60,848 nt of DNA from Terriglobia bacterium (GCA_020073145.1 JAIQFS010000033.1:1-60848); one strand, 5' to 3'. Positions 25,320-34,816 are shown, counted from the first letter of the stretch. Notes: generated by a model not told the origin, from the sequence alone. Program-made: numbers and translations.

Positions 25320-26668
25320 GATGTTCTCTCTGGCTGCGGGCGAACGAGCGTGCCTCCGCCGCGCGCCGCAATGGCTCCGTCTGCGAAGATCGTTTCGCCG
25401 CGGCGGATGGTGCGCCGCACGTAGCCCCGGAAACGGGAGCCGACGTACGGGCTGATGGCGTGGCGTTGGAAGAGATCCTCGCGCCACAGCGTGAATGGCG
25501 TCTGCGCGCCGACGAGCACCAGGTCGCCGGCAAACCCAGGCGCGATGCGGCCGCGGCCGGCAATCCGAAAGCGGCGCGCGGGCTCCGCCGCCAGCAAACC
25601 CGCAATCCGTTCCAGCGGCAGGCCGCGCTGGTGATGCCCCTGTTCGAGCAGCACGGCCAGCGTCGATTGCACGCCCGCGATACCACCCCACGCCCGCCAG
25701 AAATCGCCGGATTTCATTTCCGGCGGGGCGGGGGAGTGGTCGGAAGCGATCAGATCGACGGCGCCGCCGAGTACCTGCCCCCACAAGCTCGCCTGTTCAG
25801 CGCGGTCGCGCAAGGGCGGAGCGCACTTGGCGATTGCCCCCAGCCGCTCGACGTCTTCGCCGGTGAACGACAGGTAATGCGGACACGTCTCGATGGTGAC
25901 GTCGACGCCGCGCGCCCGCGCCTCGGCAGCCATCGCGACGCCGCTCCCCGAGCTGACGTGGACGATGTGCAGCTTCGCGCCCGCCTCTTCTGCCAGCAGC
26001 GCAGCGAACTGAATGGCTTCGAGTTCGGCGGCCACCGGCCGCGATTCCAGAAAGTCACGAATGCTCTGGCGGCCTTGCCCTTTCATCCGTCGCGTCAGGT
26101 TCTCAGTCATCTCGTGGCTTTCGGCGTGAACCGCGACCGGCAGCCCGAGGCGCGCCGCTTCCCGCAGGCCATCGGCGAACGTGCGGTCATCCGCGCGTGG
26201 AAACTCCGGCAGGCCGGAATCGCACAGGAACGCTTTGAAGCCCACCACCCCGCGGTCTGCCAGTTCCGCCATCTCGCCTACGTTGCCCGGCACCAGCCCG
26301 CCCCACAAACCGAAATCGGCGATGGACGAGGTTTCCAGCGACGCGCGTTTGCGGTCGAACTCGCCCGCGTTCACGGTGCAGGGCGTGGAGTTGAGCGGCA
26401 TGTCGAAAAACAAAGTGCCGCCGCCCGCCGCCAGCGCCCAACTGCCGGTAGCGGCGCCTTCCCACTCCATTCGGCCCGGCTCGTTGAAATGCAGATGCGC
26501 GTCGATCACGCCGGGGAAAACGTAAAGGCCGCGCGCGTCAATTGCCTGATCGGCGCCTGGAAGTTCCGGACCGACCGCGGTGATGCGGCCGTCTTCGATG
26601 GCGACGTCGGCCAGGCTCGCGCCTTCCGGCGTGACCACCGTTCCGCCGCGAACCACGATCTCAGGCAC
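25316..26668 (-). CDS. allB: Allantoinase
   Basis: A 450-aa amidohydrolase-superfamily enzyme that opens the hydantoin ring of allantoin to give allantoate. Metal-site features are DAHLHFNEPGR (HxH), the probable carbamylated lysine in VVGFKAFLCDSG, HAESHE, LHIVHVSSG and the catalytic Asp in LIASDHSPAP. GTG 26668 is chosen because the protein then begins at the conserved PEIVVRGGTVVTPEG and overlaps allC by only 8 bp, while an upstream start would sit inside allC. It is followed by an ATGA overlap with allE. Confidence 0.93.
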   Translation of the reverse strand: MPEIVVRGGTVVTPEGASLADVAIEDGRITAVGPELPGADQAIDARGLYVFPGVIDAHLHFNEPGRMEWEGAATGSWALAAGGGTLFFDMPLNSTPCTVNAGEFDRKRASLETSSIADFGLWGGLVPGNVGEMAELADRGVVGFKAFLCDSGLPEFPRADDRTFADGLREAARLGLPVAVHAESHEMTENLTRRMKGQGRQSIRDFLESRPVAAELEAIQFAALLAEEAGAKLHIVHVSSGSGVAMAAEARARGVDVTIETCPHYLSFTGEDVERLGAIAKCAPPLRDRAEQASLWGQVLGGAVDLIASDHSPAPPEMKSGDFWRAWGGIAGVQSTLAVLLEQGHHQRGLPLERIAGLLAAEPARRFRIAGRGRIAPGFAGDLVLVGAQTPFTLWREDLFQRHAISPYVGSRFRGYVRRTIRRGETIFADGAIAARGGGTLVRPQPERTS

Positions 26669-27848
26669 GGCGCGCCTCCAGTTCTTCCAGAAACCCTTCC
26701 CCCGCCTCCAGCGCAGCAGCGGCATCTTTGGCCGCCACGGTCTCGGCCGAATGATGGCTGATCCCGCCGGGGCTGCGCAGAAAGAGCATCGTGGCCGGCA
26801 TCCGCCGGGCCACGATCATGGCGTCGTGACCGGCGCCGCTGGTCATGCGGTGTGCCGTATGACCGGAGCCCCTCACCGCGCGCTCCAGCATCCGCATCCA
26901 GGACGCATCCATCGGCACGGCGGCTTGGTCGAGTAACAGCCTCGAGGAAACGGCCAGCCCGCGCCGCCCGGCAATCTGCTCCGCGGACCCCAGCAGCCGC
27001 TCGACGACTCCTCTGCGGATCGAGTCTTCCCGGTGACGCACATCGAGCGTGGCCCGCGCGCTGCCCGCGATCACGTTGACCGCACCCGGCTCGGACTCCA
27101 GGCGTCCGACGGTGGCGACCAGGCCTTCGATGGCGCGTCCTTCGCGCTCCACCATTCCGATCCACTCGGCGGCCCCCGCCAGCGCGTCGCGGCGGGCGCG
27201 CATGGGTGTGGTTCCCGCGTGGTTGGCCTGGCCTTCGAAGTGAATCTCGAGCCGGCTCTGCCCCACGACCGCTTCTACCACGCCCAGCGATAGGCCCAAG
27301 CCCTCGAGCACGGGGCCCTGCTCGATGTGGAATTCCAGATAGCCGAGCGCATCGGCGCCGGCCTGCGCGTCCGCAACCGTCGAAGGATCGAGTCCGAACG
27401 CGCGGATGGCGTCGGCTACACGCGCGTCTTGCACGGGCTCGCCGATGAACGCCCGGCTTCCGATGAACGGAATGCCGAAGCGCACGCCTTCCTCCTCGGA
27501 GAAGCCGATGACTTCGATGTGAAACGGGAAGCGGCGTCCGCCGAGGCGCTCGACCAGCGCCACGCCCAATACGACGCCGAGGATCCCGTCAAACGCTCCG
27601 GCGCGCGGGACGGTATCGAGATGCGAGCCAATGAACAGCCGTGGCGCATCCGGCCGCAGAGCCGAGTAAAGGCCGCGCAGATTCCCCGCCGGATCGACCG
27701 ACACGCTCATGCCGGCCGGTTCCATCCAGGAGCGCAGGCGCGCGTGGACCTGATGCATCGGCTCCGACAAAAACGTGCGTGTGGTGTAGCCCGGTTCCTC
27801 GGTGCACTCCGCCAGTGCCCGGCAGCGGGCGATGACTTCCCGCTCCAT
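26661..27848 (-). CDS. allC: Allantoate amidohydrolase (M20 family)
   Basis: A 395-aa binuclear-metal hydrolase that takes allantoate to ureidoglycine, CO2 and ammonia. Motifs are TRTFLSEPM near the N-terminus, His76/Asp78 in IGSHLDTVP, Asp87 in GAFDGILGV, Glu119/120 in GFSEEEGVRFG, EFHIEQGP, NHAGTTPM, and the C-terminal SGAGHDAM and GISHHSAE. These last motifs favour allantoate amidohydrolase over beta-ureidopropionase or carbamoylase. Its ATG overlaps the hiuH stop (ATGA at 27848). It is clearly paralogous to the UAH at the end of the operon, but the two are well diverged. Confidence 0.92.
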   Translation of the reverse strand: MEREVIARCRALAECTEEPGYTTRTFLSEPMHQVHARLRSWMEPAGMSVSVDPAGNLRGLYSALRPDAPRLFIGSHLDTVPRAGAFDGILGVVLGVALVERLGGRRFPFHIEVIGFSEEEGVRFGIPFIGSRAFIGEPVQDARVADAIRAFGLDPSTVADAQAGADALGYLEFHIEQGPVLEGLGLSLGVVEAVVGQSRLEIHFEGQANHAGTTPMRARRDALAGAAEWIGMVEREGRAIEGLVATVGRLESEPGAVNVIAGSARATLDVRHREDSIRRGVVERLLGSAEQIAGRRGLAVSSRLLLDQAAVPMDASWMRMLERAVRGSGHTAHRMTSGAGHDAMIVARRMPATMLFLRSPGGISHHSAETVAAKDAAAALEAGEGFLEELEARRA

Positions 27849-28186
27849 CAGGAACCCCGGTACGTGCTGTAGCTATAGGGCGCCAGCAGGAGGGGGACGT
27901 GGTAGCGGCCCGCGGGATCGGCAATCCCGAAGCGGATCACCACCTCGTCCAGGAAGGGAGGGTCCGGCAGTTTCACCCCCGCGGCCCGGAAGTAATCGCC
28001 GGCGTGAAACGTCAGCTCGTACGCGCCGGGTTCCAGTTGCTGGCCGCCGGCGCGGCCGTCTGCGCCAGTCGTGAGCGTCTGCAGGTGCTGCCGCCCGGCC
28101 TGGCGCAGCCGATGGATATCGACCACCACGCCGGAGGCCGGCTCACCGCGCACGGTGTCGAGCACATGAGTGGAGAAGTGCGCCAT
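27848..28186 (-). CDS. hiuH: 5-hydroxyisourate hydrolase (transthyretin-like)
   Basis: A 112-aa protein that hydrolyses 5-hydroxyisourate, the unstable product of uricase, to OHCU. The family signature is complete: N-terminal FSTHVLDTVRGEPA with the catalytic His, an Arg-rich central strand region, and the C-terminal YHVPLLLAPYSYSTYRGS with the diagnostic Y-R-G-S end. It begins 1 bp after the end of uox and overlaps allC by 4 bp. There is no signal peptide, so it is cytoplasmic. Confidence 0.95.
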   Translation of the reverse strand: MAHFSTHVLDTVRGEPASGVVVDIHRLRQAGRQHLQTLTTGADGRAGGQQLEPGAYELTFHAGDYFRAAGVKLPDPPFLDEVVIRFGIADPAGRYHVPLLLAPYSYSTYRGS

Positions 28187-28187
28187 G

Positions 28188-29036
28188 TTATCTCTTCAGC
28201 CGCAGCCCCAGGCAGCCATAGGGCGGGCGCGCATCGGTAAAGACACCGAGCTCTTCGCCGCGTTCGGCTGCGGTATCGAAGGTGCGGTTGTTCGCTTCCA
28301 GATGCACTTCGGCGATCGACGGGATCTCGGCCAGCATTCTCGTGCCGATCCGATAAATCACCTGCTGAATGCTGCCCGATTCGAACGAACCGAAAATGTC
28401 GTGCACCAGACGCCAGACCGCCGCGGGAACCGCCCCGCCGCTGAATGCCGCCGCAGGCTCGGTGTACCGCCATTCCAGGTCCAGCCACATGTGCAGCGGG
28501 CGGTTGGCGATGTCGGGCAGGGTGGTGTACTGGTCGCGCACAAAACCGTGGAAAGCGCTGCCGCCCAGACGCAGCATCTTGAAGCCCTGGATGCCGGAGG
28601 CGATTTCCACGGTTCCGCTCCGGTTCAGTTCGATTCGCGCCGCCGCCCGCTCCGGTCCCGCCGGCGCAAACGCCTGCCCGCCCTCTACCGCTCCGTACGG
28701 AATTTCCACCGCCCGAACCTGCAGTCCCTCCACCTGCGGATACGTCTCCAGAAACTTCTCGCTCAGGAAGCGGCAGTAGTCTTCCAGGTCCGGGCCGGCG
28801 TAGTTCAACGTTTCGCGCTGGATGAAGTTCTTCATCGAATCGGTGGCAATCAGGCCGGTGTTGTCGCCCGTCGTGTAGGTGGGCCAGAAGGCCTCCCCAT
28901 ACGCCAGCATCTTCACGTTGGCCCCGAAAACCGGACTTTGGCCCGCCGGCGTTTTGCCGTCCCGATTCAGGCGGTAGACGATGACATCGCCCTTGCCGTA
29001 ATAGTTCCGCTTCCAGCCGCTTGCAAATTGCTCCAC
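28188..29036 (-). CDS. uox: Urate oxidase (uricase)
   Basis: A 282-aa cofactor-free uricase that oxidises urate to 5-hydroxyisourate. Landmarks are NYYGKGDVIVYRLNRDG, the T-fold motif TTGDNTGLIATDSMKNFI with the catalytic Thr and Lys context, GFKMLRLGGSAFHGFVRDQYTTL with the urate-binding Arg region, the GSIQQVIYRIG segment with the Gln pair, and VHLEANNRTFD with the conserved Asn. It sits between uraD (9 bp) and hiuH (1 bp), so the three enzymes from urate to allantoin are consecutive. Confidence 0.95.
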   Translation of the reverse strand: MEQFASGWKRNYYGKGDVIVYRLNRDGKTPAGQSPVFGANVKMLAYGEAFWPTYTTGDNTGLIATDSMKNFIQRETLNYAGPDLEDYCRFLSEKFLETYPQVEGLQVRAVEIPYGAVEGGQAFAPAGPERAAARIELNRSGTVEIASGIQGFKMLRLGGSAFHGFVRDQYTTLPDIANRPLHMWLDLEWRYTEPAAAFSGGAVPAAVWRLVHDIFGSFESGSIQQVIYRIGTRMLAEIPSIAEVHLEANNRTFDTAAERGEELGVFTDARPPYGCLGLRLKR

Positions 29037-29045
29037 GTAAAATCC

Positions 29046-29537
29046 TTATTGGACCGCGTCGCGTAACCGATATTCCGCGATTCGATAGACTTGCCGCAGC
29101 GCCTCCCGGAGTTCCTCTTCCGGCGAGGCCGCCAGCCGGCGTTCGAGCGCCTGCAAGATATCGTACTTCGTGCTGCCCTTGACTGCGTACAAAAAAGGAA
29201 AACCGAACTGATTGCGGTAAGCCGAATTTAGCCGGTGAAGACGCTCGAATTCTTCCGAGGTGAGCCGGTCCAGGCCCGCGCCGGCCTGCTCTCCCTTCGA
29301 CGCCGGGCTGATGCTGGCCCGTGTCCCCAGATCGGGGTGTGCGCACAGCAGTGCGAGCTGCGCGACGGGGTGGGCGCGTTCCACTTCCACCACCATAGCC
29401 GCGTGCAGAGCCTTCCGGGACGGGAAGGGCTTGTGGGCCCAGGCGCGCTCCGCCACCCACGGCGAATGCTCGAACACCCAGCCGATGGCCTCTACAAAGC
29501 GGTCCCGATCCATCGAATTCAGCTCGGCGAGGGTCAT
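29046..29537 (-). CDS. uraD: OHCU decarboxylase
   Basis: A 163-aa helical enzyme converting 2-oxo-4-hydroxy-4-carboxy-5-ureidoimidazoline to (S)-allantoin. Family motifs are LNSMDRDRFVEAIGWVFEHSPWVAER, with the catalytic His in AWAHKPF, CAHPDLG, and the C-terminal YRNQFGFPFLYAVKGSTKYDIL loop. ATG 29537 overlaps the guaD stop as ATGA. The much longer open frame upstream in the same phase is guaD sequence read out of frame and was not used. Confidence 0.94.
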   Translation of the reverse strand: MTLAELNSMDRDRFVEAIGWVFEHSPWVAERAWAHKPFPSRKALHAAMVVEVERAHPVAQLALLCAHPDLGTRASISPASKGEQAGAGLDRLTSEEFERLHRLNSAYRNQFGFPFLYAVKGSTKYDILQALERRLAASPEEELREALRQVYRIAEYRLRDAVQ

Positions 29538-30847
29538 GCGGCAGACCGGTAGACCACCGAACCCTCCACCCGCACTTCGGCCACGCTTTCTTGCCCGGCC
29601 AGCGTCAACAGCGCGGCCAGGGCTTGTTCCGGATCTTCCGCTTGCGCCATCACACCGGCGAGCGGACTGCCGGCGGGTGGCCGCAGGTAGACCAGATCGG
29701 CGGCTTTTCCGGGTTGGAAATCGCCCGTCTCCGCGTCCAGCCCCAGCGCCTCCGCCCCGGCGCGCGTCGCCAGATACAACAACTGGGCTGGATCGAGCGA
29801 CAGCCCCTCGGGCACGGTCCGCTGGAAGAGGTAGGCGTGCAGCGCTTCTTTCAGGATTCCGAACCCGGTGCCGCCGCCCACGTCGGTACCCAGCGCGAAC
29901 CGGACTCCCGCCTGCAGGTGGCGCCGCATCGGGAACAGGCCGCTGCCCAGCGCGGCGTTGCTGCACGGGCAATGCGCAATCGTGGCGCGGCTGGCGGCCA
30001 GCCGTTCAAGCTCCGCCTCACTCGGGTGGACGTTGTGCGCCATCACGGCGCGGGGCCCGATCAAGCCAAACCGCTCGTACACCGCCAGGTAGTCGGAGGC
30101 CCACGGAAACAGCCGGGCCACCTCGGCGATTTCGGCGGGATTTTCGTTCAGGTGGGTCTGTACCCGCAGGCCCGGATGTTCCCGCAGGAGGCTCTGGCAG
30201 ACTTCGAGCATACCCTCGGACGTCGAAAGCGCGAAGCGCGGCGTCACCGCGTAGTGCAGCCGTCCGCGACCGTGGAACCGCCCAATCAATTCGGCGCTGG
30301 CGCGATGCGCCTGTTCCGGCGTCTGATGCAGTTCCGGGTGCAAGCCGCGGTCAGAGACGACCAGCCCGCTGATCACCCGCAGACCGGATGCCTGCGCCGC
30401 TTCGAATAGCGCAGCCGTGGCCGGCAGAAAGTGCGCGCCAAACGCCAGCGCGGTGGTGGTGCCGTGCGAGGCCAGCGCCCTCACGAATTCGCAGGCAATG
30501 CCGCGAGCGTACGATTCGTCCGCCATGCGGGCCTCTTCCGGCAGAGCGCACTGGTCCAGCCAGTCGAGCAATGAGCGCCCGAGGCAGCCGAGCACGCGCA
30601 CTTGCGGAAAATGCACATGGGTATCGACCAGGCCCGGCAGCAAGAACCCGCCCCGCCAGTTGGTGGTGGCGGCCTCGGGATGCGCGGCGCGCACCGTCTG
30701 GTAGTCGCCGCAGGCGGCCACGCGTCCATCGCGGATGAGAAGGCCGCCATCCCAGTGGCACTCCAGCGCGCGTTGCTCGGCAAACGGATTGCGGGGCGTG
30801 TGAAACAGGGGCGCCCGCAGCAGCTCGCCCCGATCGGGAGCACTCAC
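29534..30847 (-). CDS. guaD: Guanine deaminase
   Basis: A 437-aa zinc amidohydrolase of the cyclic deaminase group, converting guanine to xanthine. Motifs are DTHVHFPQVRVLG with the metal-binding histidines, THLNENPAEI, MAHNVHPSE, AHCPCSNAALGSGLFPM and the catalytic Asp in ALGTDVGGGTGFGIL. These are typical of guanine deaminase rather than chlorohydrolases. The start is GTG 30847, which overlaps the xdhB stop (GTGA). Together with xdhAB it lets both guanine and hypoxanthine enter the pathway. Confidence 0.93.
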   Translation of the reverse strand: MSAPDRGELLRAPLFHTPRNPFAEQRALECHWDGGLLIRDGRVAACGDYQTVRAAHPEAATTNWRGGFLLPGLVDTHVHFPQVRVLGCLGRSLLDWLDQCALPEEARMADESYARGIACEFVRALASHGTTTALAFGAHFLPATAALFEAAQASGLRVISGLVVSDRGLHPELHQTPEQAHRASAELIGRFHGRGRLHYAVTPRFALSTSEGMLEVCQSLLREHPGLRVQTHLNENPAEIAEVARLFPWASDYLAVYERFGLIGPRAVMAHNVHPSEAELERLAASRATIAHCPCSNAALGSGLFPMRRHLQAGVRFALGTDVGGGTGFGILKEALHAYLFQRTVPEGLSLDPAQLLYLATRAGAEALGLDAETGDFQPGKAADLVYLRPPAGSPLAGVMAQAEDPEQALAALLTLAGQESVAEVRVEGSVVYRSAA

Positions 30848-33162
30848 CGCCGCGCCGCTCCCCCCGCCGGACTCGCCAGCGCCTCGCGTTCCGCCACCGC
30901 GCGCCGCACCGCGAAAAACACGCGCTCGGGCGTAGCCGGGCTGGCGAACGTCACCACGCCGCCCGCTCCGAAGGCCGCTACCGCGTCGCGAAGGGCTTCG
31001 CGCACCGAAATCGCCAGCATGAGCGGCGGCTCGCCCACCGCCTTACTGCCGAATATGCCGCCGCGCTCCGTCGCCCCTTCGAGAAAACTCACCTGGAAAA
31101 CGTCTGGCACTTCGGACCACGACGGCAGCTTATAAGTCGAGGCGCCTGAGGTCGCCAGCCGACCCTGCGCGTCCCAGACCAGCTCCTCCAGTGTCAGCCA
31201 GCCGACGCCTTGGATGAATCCTCCTTCGATCTGTCCGCGATCCACCACCGGCGAGACCGAATCGCCCGCGTCTTGCAGAATGTCGGTTCGCAGCAGCCGG
31301 TACCCGCCCGTGAAGCCGTCCACTTCCACTTCGGAGACCGCCGCGCCATAGGCGAAATAATAGAACGGCTGTCCGCGGCCCGTCTGCTGGTCGAAGTAGA
31401 TTTCCGGCGTGCGGTAGTAGCCTTGCGCAAACAAAGCCACGCGCTGGCGATAGGCCGCCTCGCACACCTGCCGGAAAGGCACCGAACCGTGGTCGCAACA
31501 GACGAGCTCGCCGCCAAATCGGACTTCGTGCACGGCGCATTCCAGCAAGCTCGCGGCCACGGGAGCCAGTCGCTCCTTCAGTTGCGTGCACGCGTCCAGC
31601 ACCGCAGCCCCATTCAAGTCCGCGCTAGCCGAGGCCGCGGTCGCCGAGGTGTTCGGCACTTTATCTGTTCGCGTGGGCATGATGCGCACGGCTTCCAGCG
31701 CAAGCCCCAGGCTCTCGGCCGCGATCTGCTGCATCTTCGTGTGCAGCCCCTGCCCCATCTCGGTGCCGCCGTGGCTGACCTGCACACTGCCGTCGCGATA
31801 GATCAGGACCAACGCTGCCCCCTGATTGAAGAAGGTGGCGGTGAACGAGATTCCGAACTTCACCGGGGTGATGGCGAGGCCGCGTTTGTGGTGCGCGTGA
31901 CCGGTGTTGAACCGCTGAATCTCCGCGCGGCGCTGGTCGAAGCCGCTCGATTGCTTGAGCTGCTGCCAGATGGTTTCGATGCGGCCGGCGTCCTTGACGA
32001 TCTGCCCGTAGTGCGTCGTGTCGCCGCCGCGGTAGAAGTTGCGCTCCCGCACTAGTTCCGGGGGCAGACCCAGCCGCCGCGCTGCTTGATCCAGAATTTC
32101 TTCGATGGTCAGCATGCCTTGCGGCCCGCCGAACCCACGAAATGCGGTCTGCGAGGTCTTGTGCGTGCGGCACACGTAGCCCGTCAACTCGGCCGCCGGC
32201 AGATAGTACGCGTTATCCGCGTGGAACAGCGCGCGCCACAGAACCGGTTCCGAAAGGTCCAGGTTCCAGCCGCCGTCGGAGTAGAGCGCGATCCGCACGC
32301 CCTCGATGCGCCCGTCCGCGGCGAAGCCCGCCGAGTACCGCGCCAGGAACGGGTGGCGCTTGCCCGTGAGCGCCATGTCGAGCGCCCGCGTCAGCCGCAC
32401 GCGCACCGGCCGCCGTGTCTTCCACGCGCCCAGCGCGGCTACCGCCGCGTACGCGTTCGATTGCACTTCCTTGCCGCCGAACGCGCCGCCCATGCGCAGG
32501 CACTCCACCATCACCTGGTGCCGCGCCACTCCCAGCACTCGCGCCACGATTTCCTGCACCTCCGTGGGGTGCTGGGTGGACGATTCGATCGCCACGCCTC
32601 CGCTCTCGTCGAGCCAAGCGATGGACGCCATCGTCTCCAGATAGAAATGCTCCTGGCCGCCGATGGCCAGCTCGCCTTCGAATCGCAGCGCGCTCGACTC
32701 GATCGCCGAAGCATCGCCGCGCGCCAGATGCACCGGCCCCACGTGATAGCTCTCGGCCGCGATCGCCTCCTCGATGGTCAGCAGGGCCGGCAGCGGCTCA
32801 TAGTCCACGCGCACCCGCGCGGCCCCCAGACGCGCCGCTTCCAGAGTCTCGCCCAGAACCCACGCCACCGCCTGCTGGTGGAACATCACTTCCTTGGGAA
32901 ACAGAGGCTCATCCCGCCGGTTCGGCCCGCAATCGCCTTCCCCGGGAACATCGGCGGCGGTGAGGACGGTGAAGACGCCCGGCTCCTCCAGCGCCGGCGC
33001 CGCATCCAGACGCGTCACCATGGCGTGCGTGTGCGGCGCCAGCACCGGCCAGGCGTGCAGGATTCCGGGGAACCGCGTGACCAGGTCATCGGTGTACAGC
33101 GCCTCGCCCGTGACGTGCCCGCGCGCGCTTTCGTGCGGAACCGATTTGCCCGCGACGTTCAT
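30844..33162 (-). CDS. xdhB: Xanthine dehydrogenase, molybdopterin-binding subunit
   Basis: A 772-aa subunit carrying the molybdenum cofactor that oxidises hypoxanthine and xanthine to urate. The N-terminal SVPHESARGHVTGEALYTDD, GGAFGGKEVQSN, and RAFRGFGGPQG-type segment (TAFRGFGGPQGM) are standard. The catalytic glutamate lies in GSKAVGEPPLML near the C-terminus. ATG 33162 overlaps the xdhA stop as ATGA. No xdhC-like cofactor-insertion factor is in the window. Assignment to xanthine, not another aldehyde or purine, rests mainly on the surrounding purine genes. Confidence 0.93.
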   Translation of the reverse strand: MNVAGKSVPHESARGHVTGEALYTDDLVTRFPGILHAWPVLAPHTHAMVTRLDAAPALEEPGVFTVLTAADVPGEGDCGPNRRDEPLFPKEVMFHQQAVAWVLGETLEAARLGAARVRVDYEPLPALLTIEEAIAAESYHVGPVHLARGDASAIESSALRFEGELAIGGQEHFYLETMASIAWLDESGGVAIESSTQHPTEVQEIVARVLGVARHQVMVECLRMGGAFGGKEVQSNAYAAVAALGAWKTRRPVRVRLTRALDMALTGKRHPFLARYSAGFAADGRIEGVRIALYSDGGWNLDLSEPVLWRALFHADNAYYLPAAELTGYVCRTHKTSQTAFRGFGGPQGMLTIEEILDQAARRLGLPPELVRERNFYRGGDTTHYGQIVKDAGRIETIWQQLKQSSGFDQRRAEIQRFNTGHAHHKRGLAITPVKFGISFTATFFNQGAALVLIYRDGSVQVSHGGTEMGQGLHTKMQQIAAESLGLALEAVRIMPTRTDKVPNTSATAASASADLNGAAVLDACTQLKERLAPVAASLLECAVHEVRFGGELVCCDHGSVPFRQVCEAAYRQRVALFAQGYYRTPEIYFDQQTGRGQPFYYFAYGAAVSEVEVDGFTGGYRLLRTDILQDAGDSVSPVVDRGQIEGGFIQGVGWLTLEELVWDAQGRLATSGASTYKLPSWSEVPDVFQVSFLEGATERGGIFGSKAVGEPPLMLAISVREALRDAVAAFGAGGVVTFASPATPERVFFAVRRAVAEREALASPAGGAARR

Positions 33163-34574
33163 GCCGCCGCCTCTTCCCGCCGCTCCCACCAGAATTTTTC
33201 AAGCAGGCTCTGGGCCACCGCCAGCCGGTATTCCGCCGAGCCGCGATGATCGCTGATGGGCTCGAGCGTTCGCGCGAGCGCGGCCTGCGCGCGGCGGACC
33301 GTGGATTCGTTCCAGCGCTCGCCCAGCACCGCTTCTTCCGCCGCCGTCGCGCGCAGCGGCACCGCCGCCACGCCGCCGAAGGCGAACCGCGCCCGCGCGA
33401 TGCGCCCCGCCGAGTCCCAGTCCATCGCCATCCCGGCGGCCACCGTACTGATATCGTCCACGCGCCGCTTCGCGACCTTATAGAACCGCGAGAACGCCGG
33501 CCCCGGCCTGGGAATTTCGATGGCGGTGAACAACTCGCCGGCCTCCAGCGCTGTGCGCCGGTAGCCGGTGAAGAATTCAGCAAGGGGCGCCGTCCGCCGC
33601 CCGCGCGCGCCGGCCCAGTGCGCCACCGCATCGAGGGCCATTAGCAGCGGCGCGCCGTCGCCGATCGGCGAAGCCGTCATCAGGTTGCCGCCCAACGTCG
33701 CCCGGTTGCGCAGCGGTGGAGACGCGAACAGCGGCAGCCACTGGCGGAAGGATTCCGGCGGAGCGTTCCACCGAGCCGCAATCTCGTTCAGGGTTACGGC
33801 GGCCCCGATCCGCACGCTATCCTCGGTCTCCCGGAATTCACGCAGCTCCGCGATCGCCTCGAGGCTCACCAGGCGGCCCCACCGGCGGCCGTGCAAATTG
33901 GATTCCACCGCCAGGTCCGTCCCGCCCGCGATCAATCGGGCTTGGGGGTCCGCCGCCAGAATCCCAAGACACTCCGCTACCGTCGTGGGGCGCGTAAACC
34001 GCGCGCCCTCGCTCTCATATTCAACCGATTCGAGCGGCGGCGCCGGCTTCGCCAGGCGGTCGCGCCATGGCCCTTCCGGCGCAGCGCCGAGCGCCAGGGC
34101 CGCATCGCGGATGGGACGGTAGCCCGTGCAGCGGCAGAGATTGCCGCCCAACGCTTCCGGATCGCAGGGTCCCAAGCGGCCGGGCCGGTACTGCTCGGCA
34201 AAGAGGCTCATCACGAACCCCGGCGTGCAGTAGCCGCATTGCGATCCGCCCGCCGCCGCCATGGCTTGCTGGGCCTCGGTCAGCTTGCCCTGCGCGGCCA
34301 GCGATTCCACCGTATAGATCTCGTGACCGGCCGCCATGGGAAGAAACAGCAGGCAGCTATTCACCGCGCGATACGCGCTCCCGCTGCCGTCGCCAGCCAC
34401 CAGCACCACGGTGCATGCGCCGCATTCGCCTTCAGCGCAGCCTTCTTTGGCGCCCGTGAGTCCGCGGTCACGCAGAAAATCCAGCAGAGTCGTTTGGATG
34501 GAAGAGCTTTCGATCGAGACCGGCCTGCCATTCAGCAGGAACCGCAGTGGCGTGCAAGCGGCGCTGGCATTCAT
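33159..34574 (-). CDS. xdhA: Xanthine dehydrogenase, FeS/FAD subunit
   Basis: A 471-aa subunit with two [2Fe-2S] domains and a C-terminal FAD domain, as in XdhA of Rhodobacter. Cluster ligands are Cys46, Cys51 and Cys54 in GCAEGECGACTV, then SQCGYCTPGF and GGNLCRCTGYRPI. The FAD-binding domain (PF00941 type) includes LIAGGTDLAVESN and LGGNLMTASPIGD. ATG 34574 is supported by GAGGTGGG upstream; the longer frame would add a Pro/Arg-rich tail without homologues. It is the first gene of the purine operon. The 240 bp upstream, up to the tRNA gene, holds its promoter, but no convincing -35/-10 pair was found there. Confidence 0.93.
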   Translation of the reverse strand: MNASAACTPLRFLLNGRPVSIESSSIQTTLLDFLRDRGLTGAKEGCAEGECGACTVVLVAGDGSGSAYRAVNSCLLFLPMAAGHEIYTVESLAAQGKLTEAQQAMAAAGGSQCGYCTPGFVMSLFAEQYRPGRLGPCDPEALGGNLCRCTGYRPIRDAALALGAAPEGPWRDRLAKPAPPLESVEYESEGARFTRPTTVAECLGILAADPQARLIAGGTDLAVESNLHGRRWGRLVSLEAIAELREFRETEDSVRIGAAVTLNEIAARWNAPPESFRQWLPLFASPPLRNRATLGGNLMTASPIGDGAPLLMALDAVAHWAGARGRRTAPLAEFFTGYRRTALEAGELFTAIEIPRPGPAFSRFYKVAKRRVDDISTVAAGMAMDWDSAGRIARARFAFGGVAAVPLRATAAEEAVLGERWNESTVRRAQAALARTLEPISDHRGSAEYRLAVAQSLLEKFWWERREEAAA

Positions 34575-34816
34575 TTTCCCACCTCGATCGGCGCATGCAA
34601 GAAAGCCGGGAGGCCGCCGACGGGGGGCCTTTTGGGGGCACATTTCCCCTCGAGAACCCGATACCCCGGAGTCTAGCACAGCCGGGCGCGGAGGGCCTGT
34701 GGAGCGCGATCATTTCGTAACCGGATCTCCGTCGATTCTGAAACTAGGGCGCCGGGAGCCGCTACACTGGTGAGTGGCCGCACGGAAACTCCGAGGCGGC
34801 TGCTTCAGACGGCTTG

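Noticed and set aside
25320-25784. N-terminal extension of AllE
   Set aside because: Out-of-frame allB sequence; AllE has an ATGA-coupled start at 25319.
29538-29972. N-terminal extension of UraD
   Set aside because: Out-of-frame guaD sequence; the conserved UraD protein starts at 29537.
34575-34816. Promoter for the purine operon
   Set aside because: Only weak hexamers (such as TAGACT on the minus strand) without matching -35; not listed as a feature.
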